From Roseinatronobacter sp. (GTDB lineage: Bacteria > Pseudomonadota > Alphaproteobacteria > Rhodobacterales > Rhodobacteraceae), in contig JAIUNA010000003.1 in assembly GCA_022565265.1 (NCBI GenBank), positions 1-34,494 on the forward strand: a stretch of DNA of 34,494 nucleotides. The letters run 5' to 3'. A program made the translations under genes and the position numbers. Below are positions 9,576 through 18,722 of this stretch, one piece after another; positions within the stretch are counted from its first letter, which is position 1, and every line of letters starts with the position of its first letter. The notes beneath the pieces were generated by a model that saw nothing but the letters and a program-made list of their open reading frames with translations, searched no databases and was not told where the DNA came from.

Positions 9576-9667
9576 CGTGGCGCAAAGGCCGATCAAGGGC
9601 TTGCCCAAGGGCTTTGGGCTGGTCTAAACACGCGGCCACAGCGCTTTCAGCACGCTAGGGGGATATC

Positions 9668-10408
9668 ATGGCAGGCCACTCCAAATGGGCCAATATTCAG
9701 CATCGCAAAGGCCGTCAGGACAAGTTGCGTGCGAAATTGTTTTCAAAGCTTTCCAAGGAGATCACGGTTGCCGCCAAGATGGGCGATCCAGACCCGGATA
9801 AAAATCCGCGTCTGCGGCTGGCGGTGAAAGAAGCCAAGGCCGTGTCCATGCCCAAGGAAAATATTGAACGCGCGATCAAGAAATCACAGGGCGGCGATGC
9901 CGAAAGCTATGATGAAATTCGCTATGAGGGCTATGGCCCCAGCGGCGTGGCTGTGATTGTCGAGGCAATGACAGATAACCGCAATCGCACTGCCTCCAAT
10001 GTGCGTTCGACCTTTGCCAAAAATGGCGGCAATCTGGGCGAGACAGGCTCTGTTGCCTTCATGTTCGATCGTAAGGGGCAGGTGATTTATCCGGCCTCTG
10101 CGGGCGATGCCGATACGATCATGCTGGCCGCGATAGATGCAGGCGCTGAAGATGTGGAAACTTCGCAAGACGGGCATGTGATCTGGTGTGCCGATACCGA
10201 TCTGGGCGCCGTTGCCGCTGCATTGGAAGCGGCGCTTGGCGATGCTGACAGCACCAAACTTGTCTGGAAACCCCAAACCACCACAGAGCTTGATCTGGAT
10301 GCTGCGCGCGCCCTGATGAAGCTGATTGACGCTTTGGAAGATGACGATGATGTGCAGAATGTCACTGCGAATTTCGAAGTCTCTGATGCAGTGATGGCCG
10401 AGTTGTAA
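9668..10408 (+). CDS. yebC: YebC/PmpR-family (TACO1-like) protein
   Basis: [57 protein letters not shown]. Confidence 0.97.
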   Translation: MAGHSKWANIQHRKGRQDKLRAKLFSKLSKEITVAAKMGDPDPDKNPRLRLAVKEAKAVSMPKENIERAIKKSQGGDAESYDEIRYEGYGPSGVAVIVEAMTDNRNRTASNVRSTFAKNGGNLGETGSVAFMFDRKGQVIYPASAGDADTIMLAAIDAGAEDVETSQDGHVIWCADTDLGAVAAALEAALGDADSTKLVWKPQTTTELDLDAARALMKLIDALEDDDDVQNVTANFEVSDAVMAEL

Positions 10409-10418
10409 GGCGGAAACC

Positions 10419-10441
10419 GCCTGCCGTGGCTTGCGGCAGGC
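10419..10441. terminator. Hairpin between convergent yebC and DMT transporter genes
   Basis: gcctgccg-tggcttg-cggcaggc, 8-bp stem between the two stop codons. Confidence 0.55.
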
Positions 10442-10444
10442 GAT

Positions 10445-11341
10445 TTACACCACTGGCAGGGTTGCGCGGGTCTGTTTGCGCAAGACTGCCTCGCGCCATG
10501 TGATGAACACGACTGATCCCATGATCACCGCCCCCCCCAGAATGACAAAGGCATCCGCTGGCTCTCCAAACGCGACCGTGCCCAAGATAACGGCCCAGAC
10601 AAGCTGCAAAAAGGTGACAGGCTGCGTGACTGTGACAGGAGCAGCCGCGAAAGCCAGTGTCATGGTGTAATGTCCGGCTGTGGCAAATGCCGCGACCAGA
10701 AATAGCCAGAAAATCTGTATGGGTGTAGGGGGAACCCAGACCATCCATGCAAATGGCGCAAGACAAAGCGTAACCGTGATAGACAGCATTGCCACCACCA
10801 GCGATGGTGCCATCTGGCCTGACATGATTTTGGCAATCAGATAAGATGCCGCAAAGAAAATTGCCGTCCCGATCATGGCAACATGGCCCGGAGAGATTTC
10901 GCGCAGGCCGGGCCGCAAGATGATCAGCGCCCCAAGAAAGGCAATCAGCACGGCAATCACGCGGCGCGCCGTCAGTCTTTCGCCCAGAAACAGGGCCGCC
11001 CCCAGCGTGATGTATATGGGCGAAAGATAATTCATCGCCGTGACCTCTGACATCGGGATCTGGGTCATCGCATAAAACCACAAGATCACCCCCAGCGCAT
11101 GGATCAGCCCGCGCAGGCCCAGAAGGGCAAGTGTGGGGCGGCTGAATCTCGCGCGCCGCAAGGCCGATAGCAGCGGCAGCAGAAACACCACCCCAAGCAA
11201 ATAGCGCAAAAATGCCGATTGTGCGGCGGGCATGTCATCGCCCAGATATTTGACAAGGGCCGTAACCGCAACAAAGCAAAAGCCTGTCACAGCCATCCAG
11301 AAAATACCAACAAGCGGGCGGTGGGGCGATTTGCTTATCAT
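10445..11341 (-). CDS. EamA/DMT-family transporter
   Basis: Multiple TM helices; duplicated EamA-like halves (PMSEVTAMNYLSPIYITLGAALFLGERL; AAPVTVTQPVTFLQLVWAVILGTVAFGEP). Confidence 0.92.
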   Translation of the reverse strand: MISKSPHRPLVGIFWMAVTGFCFVAVTALVKYLGDDMPAAQSAFLRYLLGVVFLLPLLSALRRARFSRPTLALLGLRGLIHALGVILWFYAMTQIPMSEVTAMNYLSPIYITLGAALFLGERLTARRVIAVLIAFLGALIILRPGLREISPGHVAMIGTAIFFAASYLIAKIMSGQMAPSLVVAMLSITVTLCLAPFAWMVWVPPTPIQIFWLFLVAAFATAGHYTMTLAFAAAPVTVTQPVTFLQLVWAVILGTVAFGEPADAFVILGGAVIMGSVVFITWREAVLRKQTRATLPVV

Positions 11342-11401
11342 GTGCAGTACGTCGCATGTCTTGCGCGTTACGGCAAGCCTGTGCCTCCGGCGCTGTCGGG
11401 C

Positions 11402-13735
11402 TTAGGCGGCCTCGTGGCGTTTGCGCAGTTGCGCATTTACGGCATCGGTGAATTCCACCAGCGAGAAGGGCTTGCCCAGAAAGGCCGCATTCCCGATTCG
11501 TGCTTGCGCGGCAAGGTGGCTGTCCTCCGCATATCCCGACATGAACAGTACCGGCGTATCGACAAAGCGGTCGCGGATCTCCATGATCCAGCCGGGGCCA
11601 TCCAGCCCCGGCATGATCACATCTGTGACAAAGCAATCAGGCCGGATTTTCGGATCTTGCAGAATTTGCAGCGCGGCCTCGCCACTTTCTGCAGCCAGCA
11701 CCCTGTGGCCTTGCAATTCCAGCGCGCGGGCCGCGAAAGAGCGTACAGGCGCTTCATCTTCCACCAGCAGGATCAGCGCTTGGGGCGTGCCAAGCACAGA
11801 TTTTTGCAAAATGGCCGGGGTTGGGCTGTCAACGGATTTCGCATCGCGCGGTTGCGCCACAAAATACAAGGTAAAGGTCGTGCCCACCCCTTCTTCTCTA
11901 TCGAAAAAGATATAGCCGCCAGATTGCTTTACGATACCGTACACGGTGGACAGCCCCAACCCCGTGCCTTCGCCTTGCCGTTTGGTGGTAAAGAAGGGAT
12001 CGAATATTTTGGATAAAAGCGCCTGCGGAATGCCTGTTCCATCGTCACTGATTTTGATCTGGGTGTAGTCGCCGGGTGGCAGTTCCACCCGATCACGCTC
12101 CAACCCTTTGGGCAGGGGACAGGCGCGTGTCTCGATTCGGATTTCGCCGCCCATGGGCAGGGCGTCACGCGCATTGACAACCAAATTCATCATCACTTGT
12201 TCAAATTGGCGCTTGTCAGAACGGATGGGCGCCACGCCCGTGCCATGGCGCAGGCTGAGGGTGATCTTCTCGCCCACCAGCCGGTTGAGAAGGTGGATGA
12301 CATCCTCCATCGTTTCTTGCAAATCCAGTGTGACAAATTGCAGGCTTTGCTTGCGCGACAGCGCCAGCAACTGCCGCACAAGGGCTGCGGCGCGATTGCA
12401 GTTTTGCTGTATTTGCGTCAGGTCTGGATAATCCGGGTCATGGCGGTCATGGCGCAGCATCAGCAGATCGCAATGCCCGGCGATGGCGGTCAGAAGATTG
12501 TTGAAATCATGCGCCACGCCGCCGGCAAGCTGGCCGATGGCCTGCATTTTCTGGCTTTGTGTGAATTTCGCTTCCAGTGATTTGAACTCGGTCACATCCG
12601 ACAGGACAGCGACCAGCCCCTTGCTTGCATCCTGTTCTGTCAGGCACAGGCTGACTTTCAGATATGTCTCGCTTGCGCTGCGGCTGAGGCGGAGGATTTC
12701 GGTTGCGCGGGCAAGACGGCGGGTCGAGATGTCGCCAATCCATTCTGTCACAGGCCTGCCCAACCCTTCCAGAATATCACTGAGCAGTGGCAATTCCTCT
12801 GGCCGCAAATGCAGCAGTCGCCGCGCCTCGTCATTGAGGGTTAGCAACTGCCCTTGAGTATCCAGATGCGCAATGCCGATGGGCAGGTTTTGGGGCTGTA
12901 TCGTGGTCACGGGCGCGATGTCTTGCGCAGCGGGGATGGGCAGGAACAAGATGATTTCTGCATCGCCCGTGGGCGCGTGCAGGCGGATCACATGCTGTGG
13001 CCCGTGCAGATGGGGTGTGTCTATCCATGTGGCACGCCCGGTTTCGGGCAATTTGCGCGGAAACAGCATATCGATGCGAAAAGGCAAATCGCCAAGCTGT
13101 GCGCGCAAATCCGGGCTGGCATAGCTTAGCCGCCCCTCTGGCGTGAAATACATCATCTGAAAAGGCAGGGAATCACGCCAATCCGTCATTGGGGGCAGGG
13201 TGATGCGCCATAACAGCTGATCCCTGCCAAATTCTTCCACCTGATAGGCGCGCTCATGTCCGGGAAGATCGTGGCGATGATGGGCAATGCCTTCTTCCTG
13301 CGTGCGGGCCTGCATGTTGGTGATGAATGTCTCTGGTTCGGCATGCCAGACGGAAAGGGACGTGTGCATCGTCTCGCCCGGCTGCAGGCCAGCGCGGGCA
13401 CTGGCGGTGGCATTGCTCCACAAGATCATTGCATCGCAGCTTCGTACCAGTGCGCAGGCTTGTGCGCTTTGGCCCAAAAGCTGTTCCAGAAGCGCCATGT
13501 CGCGCGCGTTCATCCAGCGCCTGTGCCGCCCCAGCATACTGGCCATTGCGGCCAGAAGCACCAGCGCGCTGCCAGCCAAAAGCGCAGTCATGGTTATGAC
13601 GGGCGCAACCGGAAGTGTGGCGATGGCGCAGAATGCCAGGCCCACAAGGGCCATTGCCCGAAGGCTTGATATGCTCATGCGGCCAAGATATGTGTCAGTT
13701 TCCTGCAAAAAGGCCGTAAAATTCTGAAATGCCAC
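11402..13735 (-). CDS. cckA: Hybrid sensor histidine kinase, CckA
   Basis: Two N-terminal TM segments, PAS-like regions, QLAGGVAHDFNNLLTAIAGHCDLLMLRH (HisKA), HATPase with FDPFFTTKRQGEGTGLGLSTVYGIVKQSGGYI, C-terminal REC (FVTDVIMPGLDGPGWI...LFMSGYAED). Confidence 0.92.
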   Translation of the reverse strand: MAFQNFTAFLQETDTYLGRMSISSLRAMALVGLAFCAIATLPVAPVITMTALLAGSALVLLAAMASMLGRHRRWMNARDMALLEQLLGQSAQACALVRSCDAMILWSNATASARAGLQPGETMHTSLSVWHAEPETFITNMQARTQEEGIAHHRHDLPGHERAYQVEEFGRDQLLWRITLPPMTDWRDSLPFQMMYFTPEGRLSYASPDLRAQLGDLPFRIDMLFPRKLPETGRATWIDTPHLHGPQHVIRLHAPTGDAEIILFLPIPAAQDIAPVTTIQPQNLPIGIAHLDTQGQLLTLNDEARRLLHLRPEELPLLSDILEGLGRPVTEWIGDISTRRLARATEILRLSRSASETYLKVSLCLTEQDASKGLVAVLSDVTEFKSLEAKFTQSQKMQAIGQLAGGVAHDFNNLLTAIAGHCDLLMLRHDRHDPDYPDLTQIQQNCNRAAALVRQLLALSRKQSLQFVTLDLQETMEDVIHLLNRLVGEKITLSLRHGTGVAPIRSDKRQFEQVMMNLVVNARDALPMGGEIRIETRACPLPKGLERDRVELPPGDYTQIKISDDGTGIPQALLSKIFDPFFTTKRQGEGTGLGLSTVYGIVKQSGGYIFFDREEGVGTTFTLYFVAQPRDAKSVDSPTPAILQKSVLGTPQALILLVEDEAPVRSFAARALELQGHRVLAAESGEAALQILQDPKIRPDCFVTDVIMPGLDGPGWIMEIRDRFVDTPVLFMSGYAEDSHLAAQARIGNAAFLGKPFSLVEFTDAVNAQLRKRHEAA

Positions 13736-13833
13736 CTATGCACCCTGTGAAAACATGCGCTGAAAATATCAAACACTGCTTAAATTAAGGTGAAGATACA
13801 GAGGGTCGGGCTGGATGGCAATCTGGCTGTCTG

Positions 13834-14997
13834 TCAGCCCTGGGCCGATATGTTGCGCAATACGGCAAGGTAAAACCCATCACCGCCATCTTGCGGTGTC
13901 AGGCGTTTTTCCGTTTCCAGCGTGAAATCTGGCGCGCTGCGCAGGAATCCTGCGATCTGGGTGCCATTCTCGCATGCCAGAAGCGAACAGGTAACATAGG
14001 CCAGCGCGCCGCCGGGTGTTACATGCGGCCGGGCTTTTTGCAGGATATCTGCCTGACACTGTGTCAGCTCTTGCAGCCGCGCGGGCGTGAGCCGCCATTT
14101 GGCATCCGGGCTGCGCCGCCAACTGCCAGAGCCGGAGCAGGGCACATCTGTCAGCACCAGATCAAACCTGCCGCACGCAGCCTCTGTCAGGGCAATGCGC
14201 GCTTGCGCGCGCGCCGCGCGGGCAGGCAGATCGCGCATGCGCGCTGGCGCGGCATCATGTGCTGTAACAACTGCCCCAAGCGCCGCCAGCGCCAGCGATT
14301 TGCCGCCGCCGCCTGCACAGTAATCCAGCACGCGCGCTCCGCGTAAGGGTGGCAAGGCCAGGATCACGGCTTGCGAAGCCACATCCTGCAAATCGATCAG
14401 CCCATCCAGATAGGCCGCGCTTGACAGCACGGCGCGCGCATTTTCGGTAACTTCCAGCGCGGAAGTTGCAAGCAGGTGGGGCCGGGTTATGATCCCTTCG
14501 GCGGCAAGTGACGCTTGCGCCGCGTCCGTTGTGATGCGCGAGGTATTGACACGCAAAAAGACTGGGGCGCGCTGGCGCAGCGCGCCCATGACAGGCGCGA
14601 AATCAGCGCCAAGGCTGGCGCGCAGTTCTGGTTCCAGCCAGTCGGGGCAATCCAGCGCGACGGTGGCGGGCATGGGGGGCGGGAGATGTGCCGCTTCCGT
14701 CGCCGAGAGAGGGGCAGGGGCATGGCCTATTCCGGTGAATATCTCATCCGGGGCATGGCCTGCGGCGTGTACTCCCCCAAGGATAAGCCCGCGCCCGCTT
14801 TCCGCGCCGCCCAGATGCGCGAAGGAGCGCTTGCAACGCAAGGCATCAAACACAAGATCGCGGATGGCTGCGCGATCCTTGGAGCCTGCAAAGCGGCTGG
14901 CGCGCGCCCATGTTGTGAGCGCCTGTTCGGCGGGGCTGCCTGAGAGAATGCGATCGAGAATTTCGATAGCGGCCTGATGGCGGGCGGCGGGGGTCAT
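13834..14997 (-). CDS. RsmB/NOP-family class I SAM-dependent RNA (C5-cytosine) methyltransferase
   Basis: VLDYCAGGGGKSLAL, VLTDVPCSGSGSWRRSPDAKWRLTP, YVTCSLL. Confidence 0.92.
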   Translation of the reverse strand: MTPAARHQAAIEILDRILSGSPAEQALTTWARASRFAGSKDRAAIRDLVFDALRCKRSFAHLGGAESGRGLILGGVHAAGHAPDEIFTGIGHAPAPLSATEAAHLPPPMPATVALDCPDWLEPELRASLGADFAPVMGALRQRAPVFLRVNTSRITTDAAQASLAAEGIITRPHLLATSALEVTENARAVLSSAAYLDGLIDLQDVASQAVILALPPLRGARVLDYCAGGGGKSLALAALGAVVTAHDAAPARMRDLPARAARAQARIALTEAACGRFDLVLTDVPCSGSGSWRRSPDAKWRLTPARLQELTQCQADILQKARPHVTPGGALAYVTCSLLACENGTQIAGFLRSAPDFTLETEKRLTPQDGGDGFYLAVLRNISAQG

Positions 14998-15059
14998 GTG
15001 GTGTCTTTCGGGTATGGGTTTGGCGATGTCCTAGCAGGTTGGGCGTGCCGGGGGAAGCC

Positions 15060-15243
15060 GGGGCCGCCTGCAGGGGCGCCCGCCCACCCACCCTGTCGGG
15101 CGGCGCATGCGCGCAGCCCTCGCGCCCCTGCAGGCGGCCCCTTGCGCGGCGGAGCGGGTGCATTCCGGCCCTTCACATGATGAGGCGCGCCTGATCCGGG
15201 CCAAGAAGTGCAGAGGGGCAGGCCGCATGATCGGGCCTTTTTT
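15060..15243 (+). ncRNA. Candidate structured non-coding element (20-bp inverted repeat followed by terminator-like hairpin and T run)
   Basis: ggggccgcctgcaggggcgc (15060-15079) / gcgcccctgcaggcggcccc (15122-15141); aggcc-N9-ggcct + TTTTTT at 15220-15243; no credible CDS. Confidence 0.3.
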
Positions 15244-15342
15244 CGTGCATTGGCGCAAGCGTGTCGGCGCAGCCTGGGGGCTTTGCCGCGCATGTGCGCT
15301 GCGCGAAAATTGTTCGGTAGTATTCCGCCTGCGCCTTCAGCT

Positions 15343-15448
15343 TAGAGCGTGACGCGTTCCTTCGCAGTTACGCGACCCACTTTAACCTTACGTGGTCGCA
15401 TGTCTCTTTGCGCAAAACCGGTTCCCGGTTTTGCACGACATTTTCTAG
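15343..15448. repeat. RIME-like alphaproteobacterial intergenic palindromic repeat
   Basis: tagagcgtgacgcgttccttcgcagttacgcgac...gcatgtctctttgcgcaaaaccggttcccggttttgcacgacattttctag; internal stem gcaaaaccgg-ttc-ccggttttgc. Confidence 0.7.
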
Positions 15449-15654
15449 CCAGAGACGATCAGGATCAGCATCACCACCATGAAAAACGCGGCCCCCACCA
15501 TGACTGTGACAAGGCCCGGCAGGCCCCAGACCATAACTGCTATGACAAGTGCGTTCAAAAATACCATCAATGCGGCCCAGATTGGCCAGGGTTCATCTTC
15601 CCTGCGCCAGTCATTGGGTTTGGATTGCGCGGGTTTGGTGTGGGACAAGGCCAT
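15445..15654 (-). CDS. Small (69 aa) membrane protein, paralogue of the next gene
   Basis: Hydrophobic segments, GGAG SD 8 nt from ATG, ungapped similarity to the adjacent 69-aa ORF. Confidence 0.72.
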   Translation of the reverse strand: MALSHTKPAQSKPNDWRREDEPWPIWAALMVFLNALVIAVMVWGLPGLVTVMVGAAFFMVVMLILIVSG

Positions 15655-15739
15655 CTGATACGCTCCGATAAAGATTTATCGGTTACATATGTTTTATGGC
15701 CTGTCCCGTCAGCACGGCACAATGACGCGCGACCAAACC

Positions 15740-15760
15740 GCGCAGGCCACGGGCCTGCGC
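15740..15760. terminator. GC-rich hairpin 3' of the upstream small membrane protein gene
   Basis: gcgcaggcc-acg-ggcctgcgc perfect 9-bp stem; no clear T run, so terminator role is tentative. Confidence 0.4.
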
Positions 15761-15767
15761 CGCCTGC

Positions 15768-15977
15768 TTAGCCAAATACGATGAAGCTGAGCAAAATAAG
15801 CATGCCAATCGCAGCAGGAACCATCACCGCAACCAGCCCGGCCACACCCAGCGTGGCCACAGAGACACCCAGCACCGCGACAACGCCCAAGATTGCCGCC
15901 CAGATGCCCCAAGGCTCTGGCGCGCGGCCTTTGGCAGATGCTGCGGGCGTATGGGGGGGAGTGGCGGCATGGGTCAT
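15768..15977 (-). CDS. Small (69 aa) membrane protein, paralogue of the previous gene
   Basis: MTHAATPPHTPAAS...EPWGIWAAILGVVAVLGVSVATLGVAGLVAVMVPAAIGMLILLSFIVFG; GGAGG RBS. Confidence 0.75.
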   Translation of the reverse strand: MTHAATPPHTPAASAKGRAPEPWGIWAAILGVVAVLGVSVATLGVAGLVAVMVPAAIGMLILLSFIVFG

Positions 15978-16057
15978 GATGGTTTCCTCCGATATGATGC
16001 GTGCCGCATACGCAAATTCATGCTGCAATGCAGCATGACACAATGCCGCAGCGTGGG

Positions 16058-16705
16058 TTAAACGCCCAGTCGGGCCAGAAATCCGGCCAGATCGTCGGTA
16101 TGGTGGTGGATATGGGGGGCATCAATGCGCTCTGGCGCGACATGGACAGTGCGCATGCCCAAATCATGGGGCGCGGCCAGGTTGCGCGGGTCATCTTCAA
16201 ACATGGCCGCGCACGCTGTGTCCAGCCCATCGCGGGCAAAGACGCGGTCAAAGGCCGCGCGCTCTGGCTTGGGGCGATAGCCCGCATCCTCGACCCCGTA
16301 GACCGCATGGAACAGCCCGCTCAGGCCCCGCGCCTCCAACACCCGTCCGGCATATTCGGCAGAGCCATTGGTATAGACAATCCGCCGCCCCGGAAGCGCC
16401 GCGATCTGCGCGCGCAAATCGGCATCCGGGCGCCGAACCGAGAAATCAATATCATGCACGGCCTTCATATATGGCTCTGGCGCAAGCCCGTGGCATTCCA
16501 TCAACCCCGCAAGCGTTGTGCCGTAGCGCGCCCAATACTCTCGGCGCAACTGATTGGCCGCGTCATAGGATACGCCAAGCTTGTCCATCACATAGGCTGT
16601 CATGCGGCGCTCAATCTGGTCGAACAGCCGCATTTCGGGCGGGTAGAGCGTGTTGTCCAGATCAAAGACCCAGCCACGCACATGAGTAAAAAATTCTGCT
16701 GCCAT
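16058..16705 (-). CDS. HAD-superfamily pyrimidine 5'-nucleotidase
   Basis: WVFDLDNTLYPPEMRLFDQIERRMTAYV; IVYTNGSAEYAGRVLEARGL; FEDDPRNLAAPHDLGMRTVHV. Confidence 0.92.
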   Translation of the reverse strand: MAAEFFTHVRGWVFDLDNTLYPPEMRLFDQIERRMTAYVMDKLGVSYDAANQLRREYWARYGTTLAGLMECHGLAPEPYMKAVHDIDFSVRRPDADLRAQIAALPGRRIVYTNGSAEYAGRVLEARGLSGLFHAVYGVEDAGYRPKPERAAFDRVFARDGLDTACAAMFEDDPRNLAAPHDLGMRTVHVAPERIDAPHIHHHTDDLAGFLARLGV

Positions 16706-16805
16706 GGCGCGCACCTTAGCGCGCAAACCGATGGGCGCAAGCCAACAGGGGTTGTCATTCCCGCCGATCCCGGCTTTTCTTGGAAAAAACCGCATCGAGA
16801 CGAAA

Positions 16806-17462
16806 ATGACCACCGAGACCAAACCACTGAAAGACGCCTATACGCTGATTCTGGAAGCCATCGACATTGGCATTTACAAGCCAGGCGACAGGCTGGTGGA
16901 ATCTGAACTGGCGGAGCGCTTTGGGGTGTCGCGCACGCCTGTGCGCGAAGCATTGCAGCGCCTGGAGACGCAATCCCTGCTGACGCGCGATGGGCGCTCG
17001 CTGATCGTCTCTTCGCTGGATCATAACCAGCTGGCCGAATTATATGTCGTGCGCTCGGAGTTGGAAGGGCTGGCCGCGCGGCTGGCGGCCCGCCACGCCA
17101 CGCAAGAGGAAATCCGCCTGCTGCGCAGCATGGTGGAAGATGACCGCGCGCTTATAAATGATCCTCAGGCGCTAAGCCGCGCGAACAAGCGCTTTCACAA
17201 GCAAATACATCTTGCCTCGCATAACCGCTATCTGGTGCAACAGCTTGATCTGGTGCATCGCTCTATGGCGCTGCTGGCCACAACCTCGCTTTCCTTCGAG
17301 GGGCGCGGCCAGCAAACACTGGATGAGCATTCAAAGATTGTCGAGGCGATTGCCGCAGGCGATGGCGAGCGCGCCTATGAGGCGCTTAAACAGCATATCT
17401 CTCTGGCCTTTGAAACGCGCCTGCGCCAGGATTCGATGGCAGAGGCGCGTTACTCTGTCTGA
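16806..17462 (+). CDS. GntR-family transcriptional regulator (FCD/FadR subfamily)
   Basis: KPGDRLVESELAERFGVSRTPVREALQRLETQSLL winged HTH plus FCD-type helical C-terminal domain. Confidence 0.93.
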   Translation: MTTETKPLKDAYTLILEAIDIGIYKPGDRLVESELAERFGVSRTPVREALQRLETQSLLTRDGRSLIVSSLDHNQLAELYVVRSELEGLAARLAARHATQEEIRLLRSMVEDDRALINDPQALSRANKRFHKQIHLASHNRYLVQQLDLVHRSMALLATTSLSFEGRGQQTLDEHSKIVEAIAAGDGERAYEALKQHISLAFETRLRQDSMAEARYSV

Positions 17463-17464
17463 TT

Positions 17465-18205
17465 TCAGAACACGTCTGACAGGAAATCCAGCAAGGCTGC
17501 TTCTGCGCCCGCATTGGCGGCGGGATCCCAATCATTGGAGGTTTCGACAGTGAAGGAATGACGCGCGCCCCCGAAGATGCGGGCGTGATGGGGCACACTG
17601 GCCGCTTGCAATTGATCCATCAGGCTGGCCAGATCGGCCATGCCTGAGACTGGATCGGCAGAGCCATGAAGAACCAGAACCGGGGCAGAGGTGGCGGAAT
17701 AATCCTGCCCCTCTGGCGTGCCAAGCCCGCCATGGAAGCTGACAAACCCCGCCAGATCAAACCCCGCGCGCGCGCCCTCAAGGGCCGCAGCCCCACCAAA
17801 GCAATAGCCTGTCAGAACCATTGACGCAGGCACATTCTCCAGCGCGGCGGCAGCCTCTAGCCCTGCCTGCATCCGAGCGCGGAATTCGGCGCGATCAGCA
17901 TAAAGGGCGCCTGTCTCGCGGCGGAAATCCTCAAACCCGTCCAGCACCGCATCGCGGCCAAACAGATCAAGCGCTATGCCCACATAGCCCTCGGCCGCCA
18001 TGGCTTGCGCGCGTGCGATTTCATGGTCGTTCAAGCCATCCCAGTCATGAATGATCAAAACTGTGCCGCGCGCTTCGCCATCGGGCATCGCAACAAAGCC
18101 TTGAAAAACCGTGTCGCCGTGGGTGTATTCAAAGTTCTCTGCCCAAGCGGGTGTCAGGGCGAATGTGGCGCATGTGCTGGCAAGTGCCAAAAGACGTAAT
18201 TTCAT
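17465..18205 (-). CDS. Dienelactone hydrolase-family protein with signal peptide
   Basis: N-terminal MKLRLLALASTCATFALTPAWA; GYCFGGAA (Cys nucleophile), HGSADPVSG, ARHSFT. Confidence 0.9.
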   Translation of the reverse strand: MKLRLLALASTCATFALTPAWAENFEYTHGDTVFQGFVAMPDGEARGTVLIIHDWDGLNDHEIARAQAMAAEGYVGIALDLFGRDAVLDGFEDFRRETGALYADRAEFRARMQAGLEAAAALENVPASMVLTGYCFGGAAALEGARAGFDLAGFVSFHGGLGTPEGQDYSATSAPVLVLHGSADPVSGMADLASLMDQLQAASVPHHARIFGGARHSFTVETSNDWDPAANAGAEAALLDFLSDVF

Positions 18206-18263
18206 GGCTGACCTCCTTTTCCTGCGCCAAACTTAGCGCGCAAACCGGAAACCCCACGAAAAT

Positions 18264-18722
18264 TCAGGCCAGTTTCTGCTTCACAATCGCGCCAGCTTTG
18301 CCGAAATCCATCTGACCAGCATATTGAGCTTTCAGCGCGGCCATGACCGCGCCAATATCGCGCACCGAGGCAGCGCCGCTTTGCGCTATAATCTGCGAAA
18401 TGGCTTCTGCCATTTCGGCCTCTGTCAATTGGCGCGGCAAGTACCCCTCTATCACCGTGATCTCGGCCAATTCCTTTTCGGCCAGATCCAGCCGCGCGGC
18501 TTCTTCATAGGCGCGCGCCGAATCACGGCGCTGCTTGACCATGCGCGTAAGCACCGCTGTGAGGTCGGCATCGGTCAATTCTGTTACGCCCTCATCCCCG
18601 CGCGCGGCAATCTCGCGGTCTTTTATCGCGGCATTTATCAGGCGCAGCGTGGCCAGCCGCGTCACATCCTTGGCCTTCATCGCGGCTTTCAGATCGCTGG
18701 AAATCTTGTCACGCAAGGACAT
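18264..18722 (-). CDS. GatB/YqeY domain-containing protein
   Basis: MSLRDKISSDLKAAMKAKDVTRLATLRLINAAIKDREI...VEGYLPRQL. Confidence 0.94.
   Translation of the reverse strand: MSLRDKISSDLKAAMKAKDVTRLATLRLINAAIKDREIAARGDEGVTELTDADLTAVLTRMVKQRRDSARAYEEAARLDLAEKELAEITVIEGYLPRQLTEAEMAEAISQIIAQSGAASVRDIGAVMAALKAQYAGQMDFGKAGAIVKQKLA

Noticed and set aside
15107-15352. 81-aa plus-strand and overlapping 75-99-aa minus-strand ORFs in the structured region
   Set aside because: Arg/Ala/Pro/Cys-rich low-quality translations on both strands over inverted repeats; considered more likely non-coding.
17459-17468. Very tight convergent ends of the GntR and dienelactone hydrolase genes (2-bp gap)
   Set aside because: Compact convergent ends are common in dense genomes; no additional structure seen.
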